Shown: positions 54,844-64,000 of the stretch, one piece after another
Layout of the letters: the number at the start of each line of letters is the position of its first letter
Numbering within the stretch: position 1 is the first letter of the stretch
Origin: Margaritifera margaritifera
Taxonomy: Eukaryota; Mollusca; Bivalvia; Unionida; Margaritiferidae
NCBI GenBank assembly: GCA_029931535.1
Contig: JAQPZY010001664.1
Coordinates: 6,207,501-6,271,500, forward strand
Direction: 5' to 3'
Length of the DNA stretch: 64,000 nt
Notes under the pieces: generated by a model
The model's database searches: none
The model's input: the letters and a program-made list of their open reading frames with translations, nothing else
What the model was told of the DNA's origin: nothing
Translations under genes and position numbers: made by a program

Positions 54844-56700
54844 TTAGGCTGTCCGCCCTTGTCCTTTGGAAAGGGGAAAGGGCCTACAAACTTCCTCTCT
54901 CGGCTTTTGCGGCTCCCTCTTTAGGGCCTGACTGCCAAAGGGGAGCTCTGAATTGGTGTTGTTGCTTTGACTGGGCCTGTGTGGCTTACAGAAGTTCACC
55001 AATGAACCATGAGGTTGGTCAGGAGGATTTTGCTTCTTGGCTGGTTTTGATGGGCCAGGAGCAAATAAGAGGGACCGGTGTTGCTGGTCTCTCAAATCCT
55101 GAGAAGCCACAGAGGGAATGAACCCTCTGAAGAGTCTCTGCATCCAGGGGAGCAGCCCTCAGAAGGTTCTTACCATGCTGCAAAAAAGGTCTTGGATACG
55201 TCCAGAGCAATATCCCTGCAGGGGTGGAGAAACTCTGCTGATAAAACCATGGATAAGGAGAATGCATGCCTATATGTTTTTGCCACTGCTTCCAACAAAT
55301 GATGATGGGCAAGTGGCAACAGAGATTCCTCCTTCAGTTGAATAGAGGTCGGCATGCAAGGCTACAGTTATAAGTGACCTAACCTTTTGTTCTAAGGTTT
55401 CCAGTGTTTCAACTGGAGGGCAAGCCCAGGTCCCCATGAAAATACCCACTTGTGCTGATTTGGTGTCCAAAGTAGGAGGTTTAATGGGCCACAAGAAGGG
55501 GAATGAACTCTATAAGCTAGCTGCAGAAACCAAAGGTCTCAATGTAGATGGTGGTGGTGGGGGTGGTGGAACAGACCACCCCTTATGTTGTCTATCAAAG
55601 TCCTGGCCCTTACTAAACATTTGGGACAGCTCCTTAATCATAGCCAAGTGAGGAAGAAATTCTTCCCTCAAAAAGTTTCTTTAAGCTGGAAAGAATTTTA
55701 GTGTCATCAGAGCCTGAAGGTTTGGGACACAGATCCCTTGGCAAAAGACAGTAAACCTCATTATCCACTTTGTCAACAGACCAGATCTCTTCTTCCTCTG
55801 CTGCCTTGACCAAGGGATGGGAGGAAACAGGGGACCTGAAAGAAGGGGGTGCTACTTTGGCCTGTTCTGCATCAAACTTGTGCGAATCAACAAGGACTAA
55901 TAGGACATCTTCATCCTGCTCTCACTTCTGGGAGGCAGGACTATGCAATCCAATGTCTATCTGTTGCAGGCGAGACTTGGGGATAAGAGGGACTTTGACC
56001 TGTAACTCCTCATGTGGAGCTGATGGACTGTCCCTAGTAGCAGACTCTGCATGTGGGTGAGAGTGACCTGTTATCCTCCTGGGGCATTTGGGGAAGAAGG
56101 TCTGTCCTCCTCGCTCCTTATTGACCCCACTTTGTAAGAGGAAGATGTAGGTCCACAGACTGCAGCATCGACCTCTCTACCATGTGGCCAAAGCCCTGAA
56201 GTCCTTGGCTGCATGCACAGAAAGAGCCAATCACTTCCCTGCAGTGGAAGACCTCACATCCCATAGAGATTTAGAGGGATTATAGGAAAGGGGGGATGCT
56301 GATCCGATCCCCTTCCTAGTCTGGCATCTCTACACCAATTCTCAAACCCTGGCACAATGAAACAGCAGTCTAGTGAGATGGGGGTGGGGGGTGGGGGGTG
56401 GGGGGGTTTCAATTTGATCCCTACTTCTGTACCATAGAGGCTCCAATGATCAGTGACTGGTACTCACAGACCTGTGACCAGTGACCAGTCAATGACTGGT
56501 CAGGCAACTCAGATCGGTAGGAAGACCCTTCCCTTGATCTGATAGACTTGGATTGAAGCTCTCCCACTTTCCGGGTGGCTCAATCTTATCACTGAAAATG
56601 GGCCCCGGGGACTGAAAGGGTGCTGATAAACCCTCAAGAGCATTTAATAACAGCAAGAACTCACCTTTTCTGGGTGTTGTCTCAAAGAATTTAAACAATC
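54844..56700 (-). pseudogene. gag of DIRS element B
   Basis: Includes MQRLFRGFIPSVASQDLRDQ (55085..55143) and WPIKPPTLDTKSAQVGIFMG (55435..55494), both with clear counterparts in element A. Proline/serine-rich regions surround these. A (GGT)n-like tract at 55549..55570 and the G-run at 56380..56407 fall inside. Repeated 'gaccagtgaccagt' words at 56460..56505 parallel those in element A. Confidence 0.65.
56380..56407 (+). repeat. G-rich tract with G-quadruplex potential
   Basis: Four runs of 5-7 G separated by single T ('gggggtggggggtggggggt' then a G7 run). On the minus strand, which is the coding strand of DIRS element B, it is C-rich. Confidence 0.8.
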
Positions 56701-57599
56701 ACTGATATTTTAATGCAAAAAGGTAAGCAATGCCTAACTGAGTAATGAAGATTAAAGAAATAAAACAACCAAATAATACTGAAGATAATTCAAATATGAC
56801 ATCAACCAGGCTTGGTGACGAATAATTAGCAAAAACCCAGCTTGGTAAGATTGCTAATAATAAGGATAATAAAAAATATTTCTTTCCTATACTAATTTCA
56901 GTGCATCAATTGGTGTTTGATCACTGAACACACAACATAAAAGGAAAAACTGGTGTGTGACAGGCTTTTCTGAGATGAATATCGCACAAGTCACACTAAC
57001 AGGAATGTGAATTATGATGATTCAATACTGTAATAAAACAATAAACAGAATCAAGATGAGTCTGCAGACCAATTCTGGCACGGGTAGGGATAACTAAATA
57101 CCTTCCCAAGCTAGAAAATAATTCTCAAACAATAACAGTTATGCTAACACCCCTGTGGGGTGAGAACCTAAATGCAAGGTTATAAAAAATGTAACCAGAA
57201 AAATTTCAATTAACTCTTGAGAGAGCTAAATTCTAACAGAAAAAAATACTTGATCAAGGATAATTCCACATGACGAAAATGATGCACATAAAGAAATGGC
57301 TCAATTCGTGATGTTAACACATGAAGTAAAGGCAATTTCTCTTCAATGTAAATCAAAGCAGCAGTAATGTCTGCAACCGGAAAAAAATGAAGGACAGTGC
57401 ACATGGGCACGGTAGCTATGGGTTGGACTGGAGGTATTCTGGAATTCTAGAACTTTCCAGTCACCCTATTGGAGGATGAATTTTCTCATCATATGGTCAG
57501 GGTATTTTCCATCCGGAAAGGAGTCAGCTACACAATAGCAACAGGTTACGTATTACTGATATTAAAATTGCAGATAATGGTTTCTGTTTTTTTGGAAGC

Positions 57600-59800
57600 C
57601 ATATTGATAGTGTAAATACATAAATGCATCTCCATGTATAAAGTCCTAATTCTGTTTCCTTGATACTGTAACTTCCACTATTTATACACAACACAAACCA
57701 GATCCAGTTAACTTTTTATTTACAAACATGTATATTTGCCTAGAGGGACAGTCTGCTGCTACTGATGAATTTTGGTTCATTCTGTCAGTGAGTGATTAAG
57801 CGGTAACTGAATCGGCACAATAGGATTGTACAAAGGTCACAGCTGGGCTGTGAAACTCCCTGATAGAATGTTATGGATAACCCTTGTTTCTTCAGCAGAA
57901 ACTGAAAGAACCTAGCAAAGACTGGGCTGTCCACCAGAAGTTGGGGATGCCAAGGGCAACCACGTGGACTTCACTCAATTTTTTTAGTTTGAAGATGCAA
58001 TATAGTGCTGACATTAGATTCTTGGATGAATACAATGGAATGGAATGAAGTGAATGCCCAAAGAGAACAGATGTGTAGCGGTTGTTGTCCCCCAAGAAAG
58101 CAGGTATTGAATTGTGATGAAAACGAGCAGATGTCTTGATCTTGATTAGTGTGGTGCTACATCATATTTACATTTTTGCACTGTGCAGCATCAACCTTTA
58201 GAACAAAAACTTATTTTAGAAAAAATGTTTCCAAACAAATTTTGAAAAGTTATCAATTGGTTTTCTGAAGATTCAGCAGTTGTGATTAAAATTTGTGGCA
58301 ATGAATTCCAATCTTTAATTGTTTTGGAGGAAAAGCTGAATTTGTAACTATCTGTTCATACATAAGGTAACCAGTATGTATATTCATGTTGATTTTTACT
58401 GGTTATTTTTGGTTTGATTAAATTGTAGCAGGGTTATTTTTGCTCTTTGTTTTAAACCTTTGTAGAAAAATATGAATCTATTTTCCAGTCTACGTTGGTT
58501 TAATGGTTTCCAAGACAACCTATATAACACTGAGGTCAAACTGGGATATAGAATTAATGGATGTAACAAACCTGGCTGCCCGCTTTTGGATTATTTCATT
58601 TCTTCTTTATTACACCCATGTAACCGCTACAGAAACACTGATCTAGAAAGTGGTTTACTACAGTCTGGTGTAAATAGCAGATTTGTAAGCCTAAACCAAC
58701 CCATCCTGTTGCGATTCCAGTCGATAACCGAAACATGGAACAAAGTGGATTGAGCTCATAATGTTACTGGTAGATACTATGCTTATGTCTTTGGTGGCCA
58801 TTACTAGAAGTAGTTCCCACTTCCAGAATAGTGTGCTGCAGTGCAGTTACCATGTCACTGTCTTCTGTCAAAGTGGCTCTCTCTGCTGTAACCTCATGTA
58901 CAATGTCACACTAGCCCTATGTAGACCAGGTGGAATATGAAATGTTGAAGGCATTTTCTCCATCATAATGTGTACTTGGTTGCAATTTAGTTGGAAGGTG
59001 TCTCGATGTCATGTCTTGACATATGATCAAGACTCAGAATATGGTTGAGATATTATCCATATGTATGTGTTCAACTCACAAGAATTATGCACATTACCGA
59101 GTTAAGTTGCAAGAAATGACAGCGGTGTTTATATTAGAAACACATGAAAACAAATGATGTCCAAGAACTTCCTAGCGGCAAAATGCGTACATGAAGCCAA
59201 GGTCACCAAAACAGGTCAGTCACTGAAACTGGACTGTCGGCGATAATGAGGATAGGTGGGTTTTGGAAGAGCAGTACTCCCTTAATGCCTTTTGACTCCA
59301 ATTTCTGCTTCAAGTGTTGAGAGGTCCAATTAAATGGATTCTTCAAATGATATGGAAATTATTCCTGACTTCATGAGGAACGTGACGCCATTGTTTAAAA
59401 ACAAAGGCATGCATTGATGGGCAAGTTATAGTCCTGACAAATGTGCAGATGGCACTTAAGAAACATACCAGGAAGTGATAGATCCAAAATTTCTAGTGTG
59501 ATGGTAAGGAATAATGCACAAAGCAAAGATGGTGAAGCATAAAATTGAAGATCAAGAATTGTTGAACAAAGATGCTGCATGTGACTGCTGAAAATCTTTT
59601 GATTGGCTGATGAGTGCTGTATTCATATATAGCTGAACCTTATTGGTGCAGACTATTTTATGTAGGATGGTAGTGAGTGGTGTGTCACCTATTGCCATGT
59701 ATACACTATGCAATTCCAATCGCATAAGCAACAATTCTTTTGCGGGGTACACATTTCTGTGAATTTCTTGGTTGCTACAAACCATGAAATTAAAGACCAA
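57600..59800. other. No gene recognised
   Basis: Unique-looking AT-rich DNA. The open frame at 58472..58753 (plus) and those at 59395..59800 (minus) have no motif, splice context or repeat relation I can identify. Confidence 0.35.
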
Positions 59801-59809
59801 ACGAACAAT

Positions 59810-60055
59810 TATCCTTCAGTGAAAACAATAGGATCCCTACCTTATACACAAACTATCCACAAATTTAAGTACAGTGAAAACAACAGGATCCCTACCCTAA
59901 TCCACAAATTTAAGTACAGTGAAAACAGTAGGATCCCTACACTAATCCACAAATTTAAGTACAGTGAAAACAATAGGATCCCTACCCTAATCCACAAATT
60001 TAAGTACAGTGAGAACAATAGGATCCTGACCCTAATCCACAAATTTAAGTACTGA
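59810..60055. repeat. 45-bp tandem repeat, about five copies
   Basis: 'ggatccctaccctaatccac' and 'aaatttaagtacagtgaaaacaata' repeat with GGATCC at 59831, 59886, 59931, 59976 and 60021. The first unit is longer. Period 45 keeps frames open on both strands (H-K-F-K-Y-S-E-N-N-R-I-P-T-L-I), but there is no sign of coding. Confidence 0.93.
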
Positions 60056-60059
60056 AGCA

Positions 60060-60870
60060 AATGTCATTTATTTATTTTCATTCCTACTGTGTGTTTTGTT
60101 GGGTAGGGCAATCAAGCACCACTAATACTGAATAGATATAACTTCAAGTAGCATTAAATGTGATTTTAACTGAACTTGGGTGCATTTATGCTGCTGTACA
60201 GTTTGTGTCATGTGACCATACCTGTGTCAAAATGGCAATAACTGAGGAAGTGGTCATTAATGTAAACGAAATGTGTATGTATTTGGGTTTAATGGTACAG
60301 CAGCAAAATACTGGCTATATGGTGGAAATTGAGTTCTAAACATGTAAATAAAAAGAATTGTCCCCAAAAATTTCCAAAGATACATCTTTAAAAAAAAACA
60401 TGAACATGAAGTACCACAAAGATAAAAGGTAAAGAGCTTAAACTTCTATCAAAGCTATAAAAATTATAGATATAGGTAAACAAAAATATATAATATGTTA
60501 CATACACTCCATTCCTGTTGAAAGTGTTGTCATTGGTCAGGTAGGGCTATGCCTGCTACTGTAACAGTTGCTGGCACTACCTGTGACTATTAATCCAGAG
60601 TGGACAGCTACACCTGCCTCCCTCTGGGAAGTCTTTTAGAAACGAACTCATATGCTAATACTAGTACATGTACGTGTGATCTTCAAATATAAATGTGATT
60701 CATCTTTAATAATAGATGTATATCTTTATTACTATTTAAATTTATTTTCAGATTAATGCATGCAATATTTTAACAAGAACTATGAACAAAGAATACAATA
60801 AATGTACATGATTGTGCTTATTTTTCCCTCTTAAACAGTGCTGAATTTCGACCTTGGAAACTGGTCTTTT
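60060..60870. other. No gene recognised
   Basis: AT-rich stretch without recognised motifs between the 45-bp tandem repeat and the small pogo-like MITE. Confidence 0.35.
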
Positions 60871-60872
60871 TG

Positions 60873-60959
60873 TACAAACCTGTTATGAGAGACCACCTGT
60901 CTTGAGAGACCGCTTTTTGCTGGCAGAAGGGGCGGTCTCTCATGACAGGTTTTACTGTA
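60873..60959. mobile_element. Small pogo-like MITE / hairpin
   Basis: Left arm 'tacaaacctgttatgagag' and the complement of the right arm 'tacagtaaaacctgtcatgagag' pair, followed on both sides by 'accacc/accgccc'. A second partial arm ('cttgagagaccgc') lies inside. TA occurs at both edges. Confidence 0.7.
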
Positions 60960-61082
60960 CCTTCAAATCCTGTGACAATGAGCATATGGCAACACTGGGA
61001 GCTGTAGCTGCAGACCTGCACACAGGTAGCTCAGGGCACAGGGTTGCTTTTCATTGGACTTAAGTAGCAGTGGAGCTCGGCA

Positions 61083-63985
61083 GACCCTTGGATGACTGAG
61101 CAGCCCTTTTTAGGATCACACTGCTCACCTCCGTAGCATGAGGAAGGGGCTAGAAAAGGTGCCTTAAACATTACCTGCTTCACCTTAACTCTGGTCAGCA
61201 TACTGTAGCTGACAGGGATCCAACTTAGTGGTCGAAAATCTAACAAGAAGACAAAGGTGATGCAACTCACCATTGGTGCCTGGAATGTGCGCATCCTAAT
61301 GGACAGTTCATCAGCAGATAGACCAGAGAGACGAACAGCTCTGATTGGTAGAAAACTGGCCAGATTCAACATCCAGATAGCAGCCCTGAGTGAAACTTGT
61401 CTAATTGAGGAAGGACAACTCACTGAAGTAGGAGCCAGCTACACCTTTTTCTGGAGTAACCAAAAGAAAGAAAAGCGATGTGAAGCTGGTGGGTTTGCCA
61501 TCAGCAAGATCACAAATCTTCCAAAGGGTGTGAATGACAAACTAATGCAAATGAGACTCCCACTGTCAGGAAAAAGACATGCAACTATCATCAGCACCTA
61601 TGCACCCACCATGACCAACCCAGATGAGGTCAAGGACGAATTTTATGAAGACATCGAGTCTCTTATTGCAGAAGTACCAAAGGCAGATAAGCTCAACATC
61701 CTTGGTGACTTAAAAGCTGAAGATGGTACAGATCACCAGACATGGCCAGGTGTCATTGGCAAAAATGACACCTCAACAGACTCCTCCTACTGAGGAAATG
61801 CACTGAACATGACCTCCTAATCACTCTTCTACCTGTCAAACAGCAACAAGATCCCTCCAAGCTCCAAGCACTAGCATCTCATTGACTATGTCATCATCAG
61901 GAGAAGAAAGAGGCAGGATGGCTGAGTGACAAAGGCCAAGAGAAGTGCAGAATGCTGAACTGACCACAGGCTCATAGTTTCCAAGCTCAATATCCAGATT
62001 CAGCCTAGCAGATGACCACAAAGCAAAAAAGTGCCCAAAAAGTTCAATGTCTCCAAATTGAAAAACGAGAATGTGAAACTGGCATTTGTTGAAGAATGTG
62101 CAGCCAACTAGAAACTATTCATGTGAACGCCGAGAATGTCAAGGAAAACTGTGCATCCTTCAGAGATTCTGTGTACTCAGCTGCATCCAAAACCCTCAGT
62201 CCCACCAGGAGAAACATCGGCTACAAAAGGCCTGTTTAGAAGATGGCACTTCATCATCTAAGAAGGAAGCCTTCAAAATCAAGAGGACTGTCCAATGCAA
62301 ACTCAGGGAGTTGCAAGACTCATGGTTGAGCAACAAGGCAGATGAGATTCAGTCCTACACACACAGGAATGACATGAAGGATTTCTATAATACTTTGAAG
62401 ATAATCTACAGGCCACAGTCATCAGGAACATCTCCAATACTGAGTGCTGACATCACCACACTGCTCACTGACCAAAACAAAGATACTACAAAGATGAGCA
62501 GAACACTTCAACAACCTCTACTCAATAAACAATCATCTATCAGTGAGGAGGCAATTGAATGACTGCCTCAAGTAGAAATCAACATATTACTTGCTGATCT
62601 TCCAATGCTGACTGAAACTGAGAAAGCAACTGACCTGCTGTCAAATGGCAAAGCACCTGGAGAAGATGCTATACCAGCAGAAGTCTACAAAACTGGAGGC
62701 TCACACATGGCATAGAAACTGACTGAACACTTCCAGTCAACGTGGTCTCAGGGAACTATACCCCAGGATATCCCAGGAGTACAGCCATTGTCCACTTGTA
62801 CAAGCAAAAAGGCAACACACAATCCTGTGACAACAATCAGGACATCTTCTGGCTGTCAACAGCTGGCAAAAAATTCACCAAAATTCTGCTGAATCACCTT
62901 GTGCATCACATTGATCAAGGGGTCCTGCCTGAGAGTCAGTGTGGTTTCAGGAAAGGATGAGGGACCACAGACATTGTGTTTGCAGCTCATCAACTCCAGA
63001 AGAAATGCTAGGAACAGAATTCCAACCTGTGCAACCTGACAAAAGACTTTGACACAGTCACTTGTGGGGGACTCTGGAAGATCATGGCAAAATTTGGTTG
63101 CCCAGAAATTCATCCTAATAGTTTGGCAATTCCATGATGGCATGCTAGCTCTTGTCATGGATGATGGTGAGTCATCTGAAATATTTCCAATCATCAATAG
63201 TGTCAAGTAAGACTGTATGTTCACCCCAACCCTCTTCAGTATGTTCTTCTCTGCCATGGTTACTAATGCCTTCTGTGATAATGACACTTGGATTGACATC
63301 AGATACCGGACTGATGGCATGCTCTTCAATCTGAGGAGACTATGGGAAAAGACGATGTTACATGAAGCAATTGTTCGCGATCTCCTATTTGCCGACAACT
63401 GTTCCCTAAATGACAAATCTGAGTCTGACATGCAAAAGAGTATGGGACATTTCTTTTCAGCTTGTGACAATTTCTGTCTCACAACCAGTGCCAAAAAGAC
63501 AGAGGTGATGCACCAACCTGCACCAGGAAAGCCTGACATACAGCCTACCATCACAGTAAATGGCCAAACCCTCCTGGCAGTTGACAAGTTCACTGATCTT
63601 GGCAGTACACTGTCACATGCAGTCCACATTGATGATAAAACAATGCCAGAATTCCCAAATTAAGTGTGGCCTTTGGCAGACTACGTGCAAATGTGCTCCA
63701 AGCACCCACACTCTGCTGATGAAATCAAAGATGAGATGGGCAGGCCACATCACCAGGATGTCAAAAGAGCAACTATCAAAGATGTTCTATGGTGAGCTGA
63801 AGGACGGAGATCGATCTCGGGGTGATCAAAAGAAACACTTCAAAGATTCCCTCAAGTAACCCTTAAACACTTCAACACTGACCCTGAGTCTTGGGAAGAT
63901 CTCACACAGGATCGCTTCACTTGGTGCAGTCTCATCCATAGTGGAGCTACAGACTTTGAACTGAGGAGAATTGCAGAAGTGTGAA
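61083..63985 (+). pseudogene. LINE (RTE/CR1-type 'craniofacial development protein 2-like') remnant
   Basis: Endonuclease (61257..61793): GAWNVRILMDSSSADRPERR, IQIAALSETCLIEEGQLTEV, HATIISTYAPTMTNPDEVKD and L-N-I-L-G-D-L, where the usual GDFNA is degraded. A shifted continuation at 61800..62020 carries K-A-L-A-S-H-type H-L-I-D-Y-V-I traces. RT (62740..63660): STAIVHLYKQKGNTQSCDNN, ESQCGFRKG-stop-GTTDIVF, DFDTVTCGGLWKIMAKFGC, FTPTLFSMFFSAMVTNAF and L-L-F-A-D-N-C-S, where the catalytic F/Y-A-D-D is changed to F-A-D-N. Tail: VDKFTDLGSTLSHAVHIDDK, RWAGHITRMSKEQLSKMFYG. A stretch between the thumb and the tail is deleted near 63700. Confidence 0.82.
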
Positions 63986-64000
63986 CAGCGTATATCTAAG

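Larger units (their letters stand above)
52090..57590 (-). mobile_element. DIRS1-like tyrosine-recombinase retrotransposon B
   Basis: Same organisation as element A. A terminal repeat lies near 57420..57590 ('gctacacaatagcaacaggttacg', 'attaaaattgcag'). Gag, an RT that is still recognisable, RNase H and the recombinase follow on the minus strand, with an ICR-like tract at 52095..52180. The outer left terminal repeat is not visible, so the 3' end may be truncated. Numerous stops and shifts show it is inactive. It retains the RT that element A has lost. Confidence 0.8.

Noticed and set aside
58472..58753. 93-codon plus-strand frame
   Set aside because: No motif, no splice or promoter context, no relation to other sequence in the window.
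59810..60055. Repeat-protein gene from the 45-bp array
   Set aside because: Open on both strands only because the period is divisible by three; no start context, splice sites or homology.
1..64000. tRNA or rRNA genes and tRNA-derived SINEs
   Set aside because: I saw no box A/box B pair with cloverleaf potential; the only tRNA-related match is the 12-base primer site of the gypsy element.

Overview
This is a eukaryotic, AT-rich, repeat-dense stretch of animal nuclear DNA. The repeat content suggests a lophotrochozoan, most likely a mollusc: arrays of degenerate ~145-170 bp satellites with GATGGATGGACAGAC-like tracts, DIRS-like and Penelope-like elements, and ZBED-type hAT fossils. That placement is an inference, because no species-diagnostic gene is visible.

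The only host gene recognised lies on the minus strand and runs from about 49.07 kb down to 2.65 kb. Eight exons, all with GT-AG junctions and fully compatible phases, join into one uninterrupted 336-codon reading frame. It matches the C-terminal half of a VPS13-family lipid-transfer protein: SHR-BD/adaptor region with a PYAWDEP core, then a ricin-type beta-trefoil, an arrangement characteristic of VPS13D. Two introns exceed 16 kb and hold most of the window's mobile DNA. The 5' part of the gene and its 3' end lie outside the window.

Layout from left to right: 0-2.1 kb, decayed DIRS-like gag/RT (minus). 2.6-3.5 kb, last two visible VPS13D exons. 3.7-5.55 kb, pogo/Tigger-type DNA transposon with perfect terminal inverted repeats. 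5.96-13.64 kb, a ~145 bp satellite split by a 6.59 kb Ty3/gypsy-type LTR retrotransposon (minus) whose integrase precedes reverse transcriptase (Gmr1-like order). 13.8-14.6 kb, two MITEs. 15.3-16.65 kb, a LINE-RT fragment abutting a Penelope-like element with a GIY-YIG nuclease. 18.4-18.75 kb, a broken SWIM-like finger. 19.2-20.8 kb, hairpin MITEs. 20.8-21.7 kb, two exons. 22.9-30.9 kb, satellites and hAT fossils. 31.57-37.12 kb, a DIRS1-like tyrosine-recombinase retrotransposon with inverted terminal repeats and an internal complementary region. 37.98-40.34 kb, two exons. 40.9-43.1 kb, satellites, one split by a solo LTR of the same gypsy family. 44.5 kb, hAT C-terminus. 45.5 kb, exon. 46.9-48.75 kb, an RNase H-bearing LINE lacking RT. 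48.95 kb, exon. 49.3-50.2 kb, satellite. 52.1-57.6 kb, a second DIRS-like element. 59.8-60.06 kb, 45-bp tandem repeat. 61.1-64 kb, a degenerate LINE on the plus strand.

Nearly every mobile element carries visible breaks (stops, frameshifts, deleted domains, lost catalytic residues). None appears able to move by itself. The youngest is the gypsy element: I see only two differences between its two 753-bp LTRs.
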